From the NCBI GenBank assembly GCA_030141605.1, contig JAQGDQ010000179.1, forward strand, positions 2,501 to 64,500: a DNA stretch of 62,000 nt. Reading direction: 5' to 3'. Source of the DNA: Tubiluchus corallicola. Taxonomy: Eukaryota > Priapulida > Priapulimorpha > Priapulimorphida > Tubiluchidae. The notes beneath the pieces were generated by a model, which worked only from the letters and a program-made list of their open reading frames with translations, had not been told where the DNA came from and did no database searches. A program made the position numbers and the translations under genes. Below, piece by piece: positions 36,801 to 49,179 of this stretch (within the stretch, counting starts at the first letter, position 1; every line of letters begins with the position of its first letter).

Positions 36801-37948
36801 TAAACAATAACGTTACTCTTTTGTTTGGTTTGTTAGCTGGTTGTCCTTTTACGTGCATCCGCGGTGGAATTTCTAATAAACTGAAGAATGGCTTTGGGGC
36901 AGTTTCACGCCATTTTGAGGAAAATGCGCTGTTGAAAACACGCATCTCTCGACCTGCTGCATCACAAATCAAAGTGCAAAGGTTACTTCAATGTCCCCAT
37001 TCTTTATTATCTAATCCTTTTGCGCAGTTTTGTAGTATTCTTGATGTTTAACCCTAAAGTTAATGTGAACTAGCAATGGAATGTCTTTGCTAAATCATAT
37101 AAAAACACAAAAGGAATACTAAATTAGAAAGTTGGAAAAATTTGGCGCTCCACTAGGACTCGAATCCAAAACCTGGTTTGCGGGCAGCTATGCACAGAGT
37201 CACTCGGTTTTTTAAACTCAGGAATTTGTCTTCAAAAGAACCCTTTTCAAGCGTGGATCTTCATGCGTGTATTCAGAGTTTCACTTTTTATTATCAGATA
37301 TTCGTTTTTTCGCTTAATATCTATAGACCTACTGGCTGCAATACGTATCATTTCAAACTAGTTAATTCACGTTTATCGTAAAACTCAAATTGTGTAGCAT
37401 CTGCGTTAACAAAATTATCTTTGCGTTTTGTTCAAAAATGTTTTATACAGGTAGGCCACCCTACTGTAATGATATACACCTGCTCATGTTTTCAAAATCT
37501 CACTGCAGATTTAATTTAATCTGCCGTTGACAAGATGATGGTATAAGCAGCTTAACCTTTGCCATGTCGAATATTTTGTGAGACGCAACAGTTATTTGAC
37601 CTGACGGCAACATAATAAATGCAATGACATGACCTTCCAAAATTGCGTTGCTACTTGAAGTCCGGCATTTACAGAAAAATCGTTCTGTGACGTGTCTGTA
37701 GGGTATTTCAAGCAAGCCTGCGCGTTTTGAAGGCGGTGGAAAGTTGATTAATTCTTATATGTTTTCCCTTGCAGTACAATTACACTGAAATTTCCTAAGC
37801 CATGTTTTCCAATTTTCAGTTATTCCAATAAATAACTGTAGATAATCTGAGTAAACAACATAGATTTTAATGCTAACTAAGTTTCGTGCCATTTCTAATG
37901 CTACACACTCCTTCAGAAAACTTTTTCTGTAAGTTTTTGATGATGATG

Positions 37949-38028
<80 letters not shown>

Positions 38029-41000
38029 AAGAAGATGATGATGATGATAATGAACAACAACAACAACAACAACAACAATAATAATAATAATAATAAAGTT
38101 TATTTTACAAAGCACACTTTCAGGTAAAATATTTTCAATGACGCTGTATAATGAAATGTCATAATTACAATTATGTAGTTGTGAAAATACCATACAATTA
38201 AAATTAATAAAAATTTTCACGCAAAACGTACAAACAAAGAAATTATAGTAAAAAGTAGATTATTACAAAAGTTTACAATAATTGGAATTATTTGTTAATA
38301 ATTTGTTAAGATATGTGACTTCATGTGTTTTTAGATAATTGTAATGTAGAGTTACAGTATTTCTAATACTTATACTTTCAATAATTCAATGATTTCAAAG
38401 GTATTGAGAAAAAGAATTCTAGTAAGTAGGAGAAAAAGTCAAGTCACCGAAAGTCTTTTCCCGACTAAAATGTACCAAAAATTGTGAAAAGATTTAGTTG
38501 CCCGTTTGTCACTACAATAGTTGCGTAAATGTACAGATGTTGTTGCATATAATTCAGTACTATTGCAGAGCATTCAAGGAACAAATTTAGATGTCAGAAT
38601 GGCAATGATGGTGACGACAATTCCGATTTTGCATTGTTATATTTTGTACGTCAAGTCACCAAATTAAAAAGTGTTAGACTCGAAATTATAGAATGCATTG
38701 CTGAATCGTATAAGCTTTCTCTAGCCTAAACGAAAAGAAAAGTCTGACTGCGTTTAAATAGCAGTGAGAATACCCGCAATAGATTATTATGTGGAAATAA
38801 TGTACCCAAAAGTAACCAATGAACAATGCTCAATTTTTGAGTCAGCTAACGATATTACCGAATAAGACGGAGAGCAATTGACGTTACAGGGCAGTGGGCG
38901 TGTCCTCGCACCTGCACATCTGAGCAAAGTTTAATGTTGATAAGTTAAAAACGTTTTGCGTTTACTGCCTTTGAGTGTAGACCCGTTAATGCCATATTAG
39001 TGAACCAATGCTCCCATTTCAAAACATTAATTTTATATAAACGAATTGCCGGAGCTAAAATTTGCATAAATCATGAGCCCTAATCGCATTTGATGACATG
39101 TTAATTATAAAGATGTGCACTATAAATCGAACTGTATTACGTCCAGTTTCTATAAGGAAAATAGTTTATTAAACACTGATTTGCAATAAAATACAGTAAA
39201 CAACTTTTCTGTGTCTAGAATCTGTGAGAAGGGCGGCGGAACCTTAGAGCAAAGAAAAGACACGTTCGTTCATGTTCAATTATGCATTAATAATCACACG
39301 CCGAAAAAGTCATTTGATATTTTATCAAAAGTATATTTTCCTACATAAAATCCGCAATTAAAATGTGATGTTATATCATAAACACTAAAAACTCCTTAGT
39401 TGAAATTTTAGTTCCAAATAAATGGATTCCATATTATTGATACGTGTACTGCTCAGTTTTCAGACAAGGCCAATCTGAGAGGAACCGAAATAGGTTCGTT
39501 CAGTTTGCGAAGTTGCTCTCAATTTGCTTATACTACTTACAAGGATTCGTAGATGAATTGAAAACATTGCAGAAATGAGTTTCATTAATTGTGCATGTGA
39601 TGGTTTATGTACCGTTACGCTGCAATATTATATTGCACAGATCTGTACTTTATAGGCGATGTCGTTGTAATTCAAGCAAACCTTTCAAAACTAATTTATT
39701 GGACTTTCAACTTGTATGATTTTCATTATCCGTCACTGACAGTAGCTTTTTGACAGCGTAATCCATTTAGTTCAACGTTCAAAACTTTTTCCCACAGCAT
39801 TCAGTGCGTTGTATTTCATTAATATTGTGAAGACGTGTTGCTTAATATCTGGGGCAGAAGCGCCGCCAATCTATTATGTCGTGATTAAAAATAATGCTGT
39901 TTATATTCTATTCAAGACCACTGGGTCTTTAACGAATCTATAATAGCTTCCAACACGCACTATTCGCATTCTGTAAAGTGAAAAACGAGAAACCGTAATC
40001 GCATAGCCTGTTTGTTTCTTTCCAAAAATTGTTAATGTAACAAGTCCATCTGTCTAAACCGGTTCTTGTAGAAGCTTTGCACTTTATATCCGCAGTTGTT
40101 ATTTTTTTAAATTAATTATTAAGTTTTTGTTTTATATTTTCGCCTGAGACATAACATCTAATAGATAGAGTACGTAGTTTGCGTTAGATACTTGGTCATG
40201 TATATGACAGTGTAGAACTGTAGATGGTAACTTTTCTACAGTATCGTTTTACAGCATTAATATGAAAGCTTCGCAATTGCTTAATCTAATTTTATAGAGT
40301 CCAATATCTATCAGCAGTTTGTCTTCATTTAGTTAGATGAGTACACTTTCTAAATTGTTGTGGAATAGGAAAGCAGAAACGTGTACAATTATTAACATTG
40401 GTTAATATCGTGATTAGATTTTTTTCATTCAATCTAAAAATTTGTAAGATTTATTGATACGGTTCGCCTGAAAATGTCAGTTAGAAACATATAAATTGTT
40501 TAATAGCAGTACATAAAGTCTAATTTCAGGATTTTATTTTATGAGCAAGCAAGTTGAGTGAATTCATATCCAAATCCGCGAGCGTAACGCCAAGACCCTT
40601 CCAATGTTTACACCTGACTACACCTGGTCGAGTGAGATTAACTTATGCCAATTCTTGTAGATACTCGTGTAATTATAATGTGCACGAGTTTTCACTTAAT
40701 TATGTCGCATTGTTACTTGAACTGGCCACGTCTACTTTTGAAAAATACTTAATTCACGGTTACACGTGCATGCAAATACATTGACTCCGGGTGTCTACCC
40801 TGCAAAAAGTTTCGTTACTCAATGTTACGCATTTTGGCTCCTATTTGGACCATTAAAAATTTCAGCCTTTTAAAACTCTAGGTACACATCTACCTGACAA
40901 TACATAAATACATGCGAAAAAAAATTAATTTAACTCGAAGTTGTAAGACGAGTTGAATCGGAAACTGATCGATGTCCAGTGTCCTTGATCCGTTGACAGA

Positions 41001-44000
41001 GGTCATCGTTCGCTGCACCACTTTCAAGGCTCTATCCTTAATGTCTACCCAGCGAGTTTCTTATCCAACCCTCTGTGTTTGCGAGTTAACATAAAATAAA
41101 GTGGATACCCTAATTTCTGCATTTTGGCTCATGTTCCGTACCCTTAACTAATCCCAGTTTTACCAACGTATGAGCCCCTACCCAGCTGTTTCCCCTGTGC
41201 GTGTCATAACTCTAGTTACTATAGTTTTCGAGTAATTCAATGTTACGCATTTGGGCTCCTATCTCGGGCCCTTAAAGAATCTCAGCTTTTTAAAATACAC
41301 ATCTACCCCACATTACTTATAAGAAAAAAATCTGAATTTATCTGAAGAGTGGAAAACTGTATGCCTAACGAAATTAATCCTGTATTGGTTCGCCTAGATC
41401 CGTCATAAAAAGTATCATAATTTTGCGTTTTTTGTCCATCTTTACATGTTGAAAGGACTACTTCGTTTCTGCTACTCACAACAGGTAACATAATTTTTTA
41501 TGACTTTACCAAATAATTAAGGAAACAGTTGGTTCAAGGTGTCCCACTGTGCGTTAACACTTATTGTTGAGAAAAAGAATATTTTGACATGTGGCTTTTT
41601 GTTGATGAGGTTAATTTTGGTGTAAATCAAAATCAACTACCGGGATAGAGATGGCCGTTTTAAGAATACATGCACATAAAGCATATATATATATATATAT
41701 ATATATAGTTACTTGGTAAATGGCTCCTTGATTAGAAAATGCATACATAGTAACAATGAAGGCACTGTCGCCATATTGTTTTCAAGTTTTTTTCCTTAAA
41801 GAGGAAAGCTAAGTCTTAACTCGAGGTTTCACGCACTGGCAGAAGATTGATTACATTCGCTAATTACGTACTCATGTAAAGAGGTTTTAATATTAACTGT
41901 GATTTTATATTGAATTGACTTTATGCGTATTGTCGCGGTGAATTTGCGATTCTCTAAAAAATGTTGCGTCGCGTTTAAAGTTGAGGAGAGGTCACAAGCG
42001 TGACCCACTTCGACACATCAGGCTGTATGGACAGCCAGGCGACAAAACTAGACCGCTTTTACTTTGCAAAGAAATGCACCTCTGGCCAGAAATAAATCAG
42101 AGGTAATAACTTCCTAGATGTTTTACTGTTTCTGGTCATTCTGCAGCGAGTGAGACACTGTTAATTTTAAAGAGGTGTTTCATTTGAGTACTGTATGTCA
42201 GTTTGCGTATTGGAAAAGCGAATAAACAAAAAAGAAACAATAAACAAAAGTTCTTAAACTGAAAATGCTACAACTCGAAGAAATTGTAAAAGCAGCAGCA
42301 GTAAGAATCTGCATGTACATTATTCTTAACAACTTCGAAAAGATTTTCACTTGACTGTTTTTAATTAAAAAGCCCATGAACAAATCACTGAACGAAAAAC
42401 ACTAGTAAATTGCACACCAGACAAATAATTCCTGTTTGCAAGACATTTCTTTTAAGGCAATATAAGAGCGTGGTCTACGTTCGATCGCAGCTTAGACATG
42501 CCTTTTATTACCCAAACAGTTTAGCAAATAATAATAACAGGCTTACTTGTGTAAAAGTGAATCAGGATTTTCGATATTTAAAGGAAAACCGGGCCCAATG
42601 TCAAACCATTGCTCAAAATGGTTACTGTAAAAACATTGAAAGAGAAATACTGTTTTTTAAGAATGACTTACGTGGAAGAATCACTACCACGGAAGATTAG
42701 TTTCACGTTCGCGCCGTTAGTTTTCCTTGTTACATTTATTCACCATTCGCTAGTTAGATGGACACAGTGCGGAAATGCGTTACACAAAAAACAGGCGCTG
42801 TACCCCGCAGTTCAATTTTGACAGTTCAATAGCAAAAACTTGTTTTCGATAAACCGTTCTCGTCAAATCCAGGTTGAATTAACAACCGACATATTTTGCT
42901 GTTTTAATTCGTTTATATTTGCTTTGCTAGAATTTTTTGACAGTTGATTTACAATATTGAAATAAGACGCGAAAGAATACTTGAGTGAAGTGAAGTTCTG
43001 CATCATCAATATACCAACTTCTGACAGCAAAAATTCCCAATAAAACTCAGAATGAACTTCTCTCTTAGTTAAAGCAAAAAATAGTAAGTTATAGATATAT
43101 GCTCTCATAGTGTTGAAATATGATTTTTTTTCGGTAAACTCCCCGGATATAGCGTGTCACTTTGTAAATAATGCGAAAATAAGGAAAAAGGGGAATCAGG
43201 AAAAAACACTGACGCTGAAATGTCCAGGCCAAGATCTTTAAAATTCAATAACGAGCTAAGATATATTTTCGTTCAATAACGTGCATTTACCTGCAAAAGT
43301 GATGAGCAATGAATTTGTCACTGTGCCACGATAATCAACGATTTTTTATGATCAAAAAGTGATGAAAAATTCGTTGATTATTGCGGAATATTAACATATT
43401 GAAACCATTCTGGCTATATTAAGGATATATGAAAACACTGAGTATCGCATACAGGGCAATTATTTTTCACTTATTCACAATTTGTTTTTCTTCCACGTGT
43501 TGTAGTTGCCGTCGGTTATAGGCACACCACGACACGACACCAACACTTTTCCGGCATTGCATTAATTTTAGCTAGTTGCGTTTTTTACCTTTCTTTTTTT
43601 TCTTACAAATGGCAATGACACCCCTTAGCCTAGTGCAAGGATATAGGAACCATAAATAAGTTAAGTGAAAGGCAAACGTTGAAATCGCTGTAATACTGTG
43701 AACATAATTATTAACGTTTGACTGAGGAAGACAGCGTGCCTCTGTATTATTTATTGCCGATAATTACAGACATTTAAAAATGGAGCATCGCCATCCTTTC
43801 TCTACTTTTGGTTTCGTTTTCAAAGAGAACATGCCTTATAGTCAGAGATAGTTAAGGAAGTCGTATGCTGTCTGTCATTATGGCTATTGTCTTACAATAT
43901 GCATGACAGTTTCGGGGAGGTCTTTGTCTTACTGTTTGTCTTCCGCATCAGATTTAGTTCTTTTTGAAGAAGCTACAGTGACATGGACATTTTAAGTGAC

Positions 44001-47000
44001 GTGACGTCATGCGTCATGTGATGGATCAATACTAATTACATTAACTTAGATAACTTTTGTTTCCATTTTTACCATGATAAGCCTTTTCGTGCTTAAGAAT
44101 CTTACCCCATCGAAAAACTGATAAAATAAAATAAACCAGAAAATCTATTAAAAATCTGTGCATATAAATTTGTGTACAGAAACAAAACGTCTTCCCTGCT
44201 TTCTATGTCTGTCTGCCTATGTCCATTCTTTACTGTAAAACTTTTAAGTAAATACAATAAATACTTTCGTGTTTTTGTGCGTATTTTGTTTGGTAGCTTT
44301 GCCTCGCAATTATCAGTCTAATTTTCAATAAAAGTAACAGAAAAACAGATTTTGGTGAAACCTGACTCGCTGCTGAGTGATAATATTCGATTCTGCAAAA
44401 CAAATTTCACAATTATATAACTCTTACCAGCAGTTGAAATAATTAACAGTCGGAGTAGGCCAAGCAAACTCGGAATTTTTAAATATTTTCCATCACGGGT
44501 CATCGTTCTACGTAAACTTATTTATTAGTCGTTTTCTTTCTCAGAAATTACTCTTTCAAGTACAATGTCCAATTACTGACGTATAACCGACAGGCCAAAT
44601 ATTATCCAAAGACGATGTGTATTGAAAGTGCGGCAGCAATTTTGTCTAATTGTCTGAATCGTTTAGTGTTCGACTGTAACTTCCTTTATCTAAGGTGTAA
44701 AAGCTCTAAAGATTGCTCATAAGCTCGCCTGAAATAAAGTACGCGTGATCCCGGTGTTGACTTTTGACAAATTTGATCTCTTAATTTATTTATCAAGAAC
44801 TTAGATGAGTTTGGGAGCATACATGGATCTCTTGGTCAAACGACGGCAAATAAAGACAGACATAAGATAAACTTGAGCTGGAGTCGGACCAAAAAGCATG
44901 TGGCACTCTCTTCTGTGTGCGCGGTGTGTCACTTATACAAGCTTAAAGGACTTTGTGATAGGATTTATATTGTGTAGTAATGTTGGCAGTTGAGTTTATG
45001 CATATGTACGCGACAACGGCAACGAAATCAATGGCAAAATCGTGCTGCTGCTGAAATGACAGACGTGTGACTTAACAAAACAATATCCACGCTGCTTGGT
45101 TTCTTAACTGAACACAGAGGCCAGTTGACCTGTAACAGCCACATCGTTATAAGAAAAAACACCAAAAATTAAAACAACAAAACTAAACAAAAGGCCCTAT
45201 GGCGGTTAAAAATATAGCCTTTTGTCGTCATTCTTTCAGACAAACAAGTAAATGACGCTAATGATGAAATTTTTAAGTGTAGAAATGATTATGTTCCAAA
45301 AATAAATAAATGACTAAATAAATAAATAAAATTAATAGAAAATCATGCTAATCTGAGTATTGAAACGAGAATTGTGCATTTTTTTTATCAAATAATCTGT
45401 TGTTTCCTATTGTGCTGAATGTGAAAGTAGTGGCCTATTTTTGTAGTTATTTTAAATAAATTGTCATGTCAGCCGTAAAAATGCGTTTTGCTATAACTAG
45501 CGTCAACGCTGCGCACACTACAGTCATAGGTTTTTGCGGTCAACGAATCCATCTGTTATAGTTTCCATTTGACACAGTAAAAATGACCAAAGTAGAACTC
45601 TAATATGTCAACATTCAGTTGAATGCATGTAGAGTCACCAACTAAACAAATGTTTATTTTGACATTCCTTTTTTTCAAATGTTTGTAAATTTAGTCGTCT
45701 ATGCTAGGATACATACTTATGATAGGTTTCAAACATCACATGTCAACATAATTTCGTTTAGTCTTGTACAAAATGTCTACAAAATTATGCAGTGCAGCCA
45801 ATCTTCAATTTTATATACCCAGTATCTATTTGTAGTTGCATATCTGCTCTTCTAGACTATCAACACCGGATGCTTAAAGTTAGAATTTAACGTGTTTACG
45901 AGTCTTAGAGTTAACGTTAAAGAGTTAACCGTAACTTAAAACTTGTATTAAGTATTATTAAAGTTCGCCGCTTTTTGGATCATTGGATCATTTGGGCATT
46001 GGATCATTTTGTTCTCTTCGTTTAGTTCGTGTAATTACGGAAAAGCACGGACTACTTCGTAGACTGCGCAAAAGCGCACAAGAGCCAAATCTTTAAGTAC
46101 GCCAGGTTTCCTTCTATGTAAGTTATCAAAAAAAGTTAAAAGTATTAGAAAATCTTAATTAGAGCATTTTCTATCTAATTTTCTCTAAAACTGAAACCTC
46201 ATAAAGTACGCTGTATGATTTTCATCTTTAGCTTCGGTCATGCTTAAATACACGAATTGCAGTAACAAATTAAATGCAAAGCAACACTCACCATAGTGAT
46301 TGAGCTCATTTGAGTCAGAGCAAGAGTCCCTGGACATGGGGCGAGAATCGTCTTCTGCTGGGCTGGGTGCCAAGTTATTGCAAACATCACCTACTAGGAG
46401 CAACACCCTTTCGAAGCCATGCGCGTAGCGCAGCAACACGGGTGCTATTATGGCGTTTTGGTTTATGACACCAGACTCTCTGCGCAACTGGTAGAAGTTG
46501 GTCAGTGCGTGCTTGTCCGAGTCGATGCGGGTCCTCAGATTGTTGACAAGGATTGATAATTTGGCGTTGCTAAGAACTGGACGAATTGACTCGAAAACAG
46601 TTTTGTTTTTTACCAATCTTTCGTGGACGTCCATGGGCGTCACTTGTAATAGTCGCTGATGTGACGCTTCATATGGCGGCTTGCCAGCGTGGATGGACAA
46701 AGCTTTTGATTTGGCGAGGTCCAGTGCATTAAGAGTTTGCACTGCTTCCAAGTATTTTTCTATAACAGTTTCAATTTCAGTTTTTAGTGCAGCATGAATA
46801 TCAACCAGATTCTTGTCACAAGTTAGTACTAAACCATGCATTCCCAACCCCTCCAAACTCTTATCCAGCGCTTTCTTGCGTCTCCTCAATACCTTGATCA
46901 GCTTCGGATCGACCTTGGCGATGACCGTGAGGATATTGGAGCAATAAGCGACGTCACCAGATTCCCAGTTCTTTTCCATACTTCCGTAAATGTGATCATA

Positions 47001-47494
47001 CTTCGCAAAGAACTGGATCATGTGCATGACCACCGACTCTGGTTGCATCAGGTTGAAGGGGAATTTGTCCGCACCAGCACTGGCAAACACCCTCTCGTAA
47101 AGAGCATCCAGGACGGGTAAGGTGTTGGGTATTGCTGATATGATCACATCCACGGGCAAATCGACAGCTATTGATTTTAACGTAGTTTCTGTAATCTGAC
47201 GCAATACGTGCGCTAGGTCGTCATAACGCATGTATTCTAATAGCACTAGAACTAATCGAATCACAAGCTTTGGGTTCAAGTCTTGGATGCTACATCTTTC
47301 ATTAGGCACTGAGAATACGCTCGTGTCTCCTTGTTTCCGGAATAAGTCGACGAGGTACTCCGTGAAGTAGTACTTCCGGGGTCTCCGCCGGTAACCTCGT
47401 TTGTGGCATTTCCCGATTTTGCTAATTTCCGCTTCCAGTTCGGGAATTTCGTCTATATTGCCCGTAAGTGACATCACTTCAGTGTAGAATAAAC
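27806..47494 (-). CDS. MIEAP-domain (mitochondria-eating protein-like) protein, 8 exons
   Basis: Minus-strand exons 47494-46292 (ATG 47474), 34981-34859, 33527-33415, 31649-31567, 30659-30452, 30300-30124, 29120-28945 and 27914-27806 (TAA) join in phase to 723 residues. Residues ~1-380 form a helical domain I do not recognise, preceded by a basic patch (CHKRGYRRRPRKYYF). A Ser/Pro-rich linker (~380-463) and a coiled coil (~464-510, KKEVDRLRTDLHKSKEIIMK) follow. Residues ~530-723 resemble the C-terminal domain of mitochondria-eating protein (SPATA18/Mieap): LYSQVRVEALDAL, FSVIVLAFRSVR, EVCSQLYATLFDFPSL, EECVRIAWAL, then SYLWPALTEG near the end. That family acts in mitochondrial quality control. 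The exon 1/2 join spans an 11.3-kb intron, so the two parts could belong to separate genes. Exon 1 starts after an acceptor, so a 5' exon lies upstream. Confidence 0.75.
28540..28640 (-). repeat. tRNA-like SINE fragment
   Basis: The minus strand carries a perfect B-box-type GGTTCAAATCC (28564-28574 on +) preceded by tRNA-like sequence with GTCAAGTGGAGCACTAATC. No anticodon stem-loop good enough for a functional tRNA was recognised. It lies in the last intron of the MIEAP-domain gene. Confidence 0.5.
32731..32749. repeat. Short (GT)n microsatellite
   Basis: About nine GT units in an intron of the MIEAP-domain gene. Confidence 0.9.
32917..33282. mobile_element. Possible MITE with GTTTACACTA ends
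   Basis: GTTTACACTA (32921-32930) and its exact reverse complement TAGTGTAAAC (33268-33277) bound a ~360-bp GC-richer segment holding a 126-codon minus-strand frame without recognised motifs. Target duplication not clear. GTTTACAC-type ends occur in several DNA-transposon groups, so class is unresolved. Confidence 0.35.
33880..34085. repeat. Fold-back repeat with B-box-like arm, copy 1
   Basis: The left arm (33885-33990) read on the minus strand has GGTTCAAATCC-AGGCTGTCA followed by TATTTCATG...GTTAACTGTGGGTTTGTG. The right arm (34010-34085) read on + repeats that body as TGTATTTCAAG...CTTAATTGTGTGTTTGTTC. The arms face each other around a short centre. It lies in an intron of the MIEAP-domain gene. 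Confidence 0.55.
35743..35752 (+). repeat. Poly-G run
   Basis: A run of about nine G in otherwise AT-rich intron sequence (TTGGGGGGGGGTAG). Confidence 0.8.
37130..37208 (-). repeat. tRNA-derived SINE fragment
   Basis: The minus strand reads CATAGCTGCCCGCAAACC, then B-box-like GGATTCGAGTCC (37156-37167 on +), then GTGGAGCGCCAAATTTTT, matching the SINE head at 25926-26010. It lies in the large intron of the MIEAP-domain gene. Confidence 0.55.
37938..38096. repeat. Compound trinucleotide microsatellite
   Basis: Blocks of (GAT)n, (AAT)n, (AAG)n, (GAT)n, (AAC)n and (AAT)n follow each other over ~158 bp. Poly-amino-acid frames across it are artefacts of the repeat. Confidence 0.97.
40812..41315 (+). 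repeat. Degenerate direct repeats (TTACGCATTTTGGCTC block)
   Basis: The block starting TACTCAATGTTACGCATT at 40816 recurs at 41233 (TAATTCAATGTTACGCATT), each followed by GGCTCCTAT, a CCATTAAA or CCCTTAAA segment, CAGC-TTTTAAAA and ACACATCTACC. A third, poorer copy is near 41115-41165. Spacing is about 417 bp. No coding capacity seen. Confidence 0.7.
41683..41708. repeat. (TA)n microsatellite
   Basis: About twelve TA units in the large intron of the MIEAP-domain gene. Confidence 0.9.
42580..42822 (+). repeat. Dispersed repeat, copy B (AAAGGAAAACCGG family)
   Basis: Begins AAAGGAAAACCGGGCCCAATG and is the diverged partner of 26751-27010. Its overlapping open frames contain no recognised domain. 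Confidence 0.7.
43331..43381. repeat. Near-perfect hairpin, 17-bp arms
   Basis: ATAATCAACGATTTTTT (43331-43347) and AAAAATTCGTTGATTAT (43365-43381) are reverse complements with one mismatch, around a 17-nt centre. Confidence 0.85.
45300..45331. repeat. (AAAT)n microsatellite
   Basis: Interrupted AAAT/TAAA units inside the large intron of the MIEAP-domain gene. Confidence 0.8.
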
Positions 47495-47849
47495 CTGTAA
47501 GGCATACGGAATTATCTGTTAAGTATTTTAAATATACAACGAAATTGTTATTTAAAAAACATCTTTTCAGACGCGATAGACTTCTAAAATACTACTTACA
47601 GAAAATTAAAATATTATTTGGTGCTACCGTGATGCATACTAGTGGCACTGCTTAATTATGTCACTGCTTTAGGGTATTTCACTGTATATACATTATTGTC
47701 TGGTATGTAATCTTGTAAATGACTTATAATGACTGTATAATTTCGAATGTTGTTAAATTCGATAATTAAAAACCAAAAGATCTAAATTATTATTGGTGGA
47801 TATTGAAACTCGTCTTCCCTAGCGTAAAAACGAGATAAAAAGCTATGTT

Positions 47850-48075
47850 ACAATCCACAGTTAATTTAGTTTTCAAATTTTAAAAAAAGGAAATGTGAAA
47901 AAATTGAAACACAGTCTGAATTTGAACCAGGGACTGTCTGCCTGCAAATGAACAAGTCTGTCTGTCTGTCTTGTAAACAGAGGGTCCTTGGTTGAAGTCC
48001 AAGCTGCATTCCAACTTTTCCACATTACTTATTTTCAAGTTTTGTAAAAGAATTAATTAAATGAGGGTTTGTTTA
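47850..48075. repeat. Fold-back repeat with B-box-like arms, copy 2
   Basis: The left arm, minus strand (47932-47850), reads GTCCCTGGTTCAAATTCAG then TTTTTTCACATTT...AATTAACTGTGG. The right arm, + strand (47983-48075), reads GTCCTTGGTTGAAGTCCAAG then CTTTTCCACATTA...AATTAAATGAGGGTTTGT. The arms flank a ~50-bp centre with (CTGT)n. Confidence 0.65.
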
Positions 48076-48829
48076 AGATCATTAACAATAATCTTGACAT
48101 TAAGATTATAACAATTAATGAGATAAAAACATATTACATAGTTACATAACTTACTTTCCAATTTTCTGGCAAGTGTCAGAGTTCAGAACACTGATTATAT
48201 CGTCGACTTTCCCATTTTACCCAAGGGTCATCTGCAAGGCTCGAATCTCCATTATACGTCGACGATCTTATCTGCTGATTTTAACTTGAGTAAAATCATC
48301 CACTCACTAGTTGAGCCGATAATCTAATTTACAGAACAATGACCAAAAAAGCACGATCTGCGAGAACAACAAGTTTATTATACGTGTCTGGTCTTAACAA
48401 TCGCATTCCTATCTCTTTCAGAGCTTTCTCTTGCTTGTTTTTACGCAAAATCGGTCATCACTGTGTGCGTTGGTCCGAAGTGTACTTCAGCTGAACACCT
48501 TACGTAAAGCAAATGAAGCATGCCGAGGTGAACTAGATCTGATAACTACAACCGTCTAGTTAACTGCTTTCTCAAACTACACTTGTAACTGTTAGTTATA
48601 ATCTGTATACGTGATCAGTTTTAGAATTAAATTCCTGAAAAAAAGCTGAAAATTTCAAGACAGTTTGTAATTATTTGATTTAAATGACAACTTGGCACGC
48701 CCCACCTTTTACACAATTTCATGGCGCATTTCAATGCCGGCACGTGTTGTTATCTATGATATTTTATAAATTTTTGCATTAAAAATCTATAAAATATTAT
48801 TTTGTTTAATGACAGTGCATTTATAGATG

Positions 48830-48990
48830 TAATGACACAACAAACCCACAATGCATGTAGTTCTGGAACCAAACTTGAAAGATAGAAAATGTGGAACTGT
48901 CATCGTCGCTGCGGAACTCCGTAGACTGCCAATCTAAACAGGTGATCCCAGGTTTAAATCCAGGCTGTTATTAGGTAGCATGTTATAGTT
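48830..48990. repeat. Fold-back repeat with B-box-like arm, copy 3 (decayed)
   Basis: The left part (48838-48900) is the inverted body (CACAACAAACCCACAATGC, AGAAAATGTGGAACTG). The right part on + has CAGGTTTAAATCCAGGCTGTTA (~48941-48962), close to the B-box region of copy 1. The outer part of the right arm is not recognisable. Confidence 0.45.
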
Positions 48991-49179
48991 TTATTCTATC
49001 ACGGCTCTGGCGGCCCAAGAAATTACATTGTAGTTCCATTTAAATTGAGTTATGATTGAAGAATATTTGACATATGCACGAATCTCCGACTATCACAGTT
49101 TGTTCATTTGCGTAGATAATGTGCATATAGCCTTAGAAATAGACGTCTGTTCTTAAATAACATGTGTTGTTTATATTAT

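Larger units (their letters stand above)
34982..46291 (-). other. Large intron of the MIEAP-domain gene (11.3 kb)
   Basis: Bounded by GTGAGT after 46292 and TTGCAG before 34981 on the minus strand. It interrupts a codon after its first base, and phase matches on both sides. Apart from the repeats listed separately (SINE fragment, trinucleotide block, duplicated block near 41 kb, hairpin, dispersed repeat copy B), it is AT-rich sequence with no exon I can support. Confidence 0.6.

Noticed and set aside
37755-38220. Minus-strand frames of poly-Ile/Leu/Phe
   Set aside because: Produced by the compound trinucleotide microsatellite.
47475-47477. Start of the MIEAP-domain protein one codon earlier (GTG)
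   Set aside because: The codon is GTG, not ATG; the first ATG in frame is at 47474-47472.
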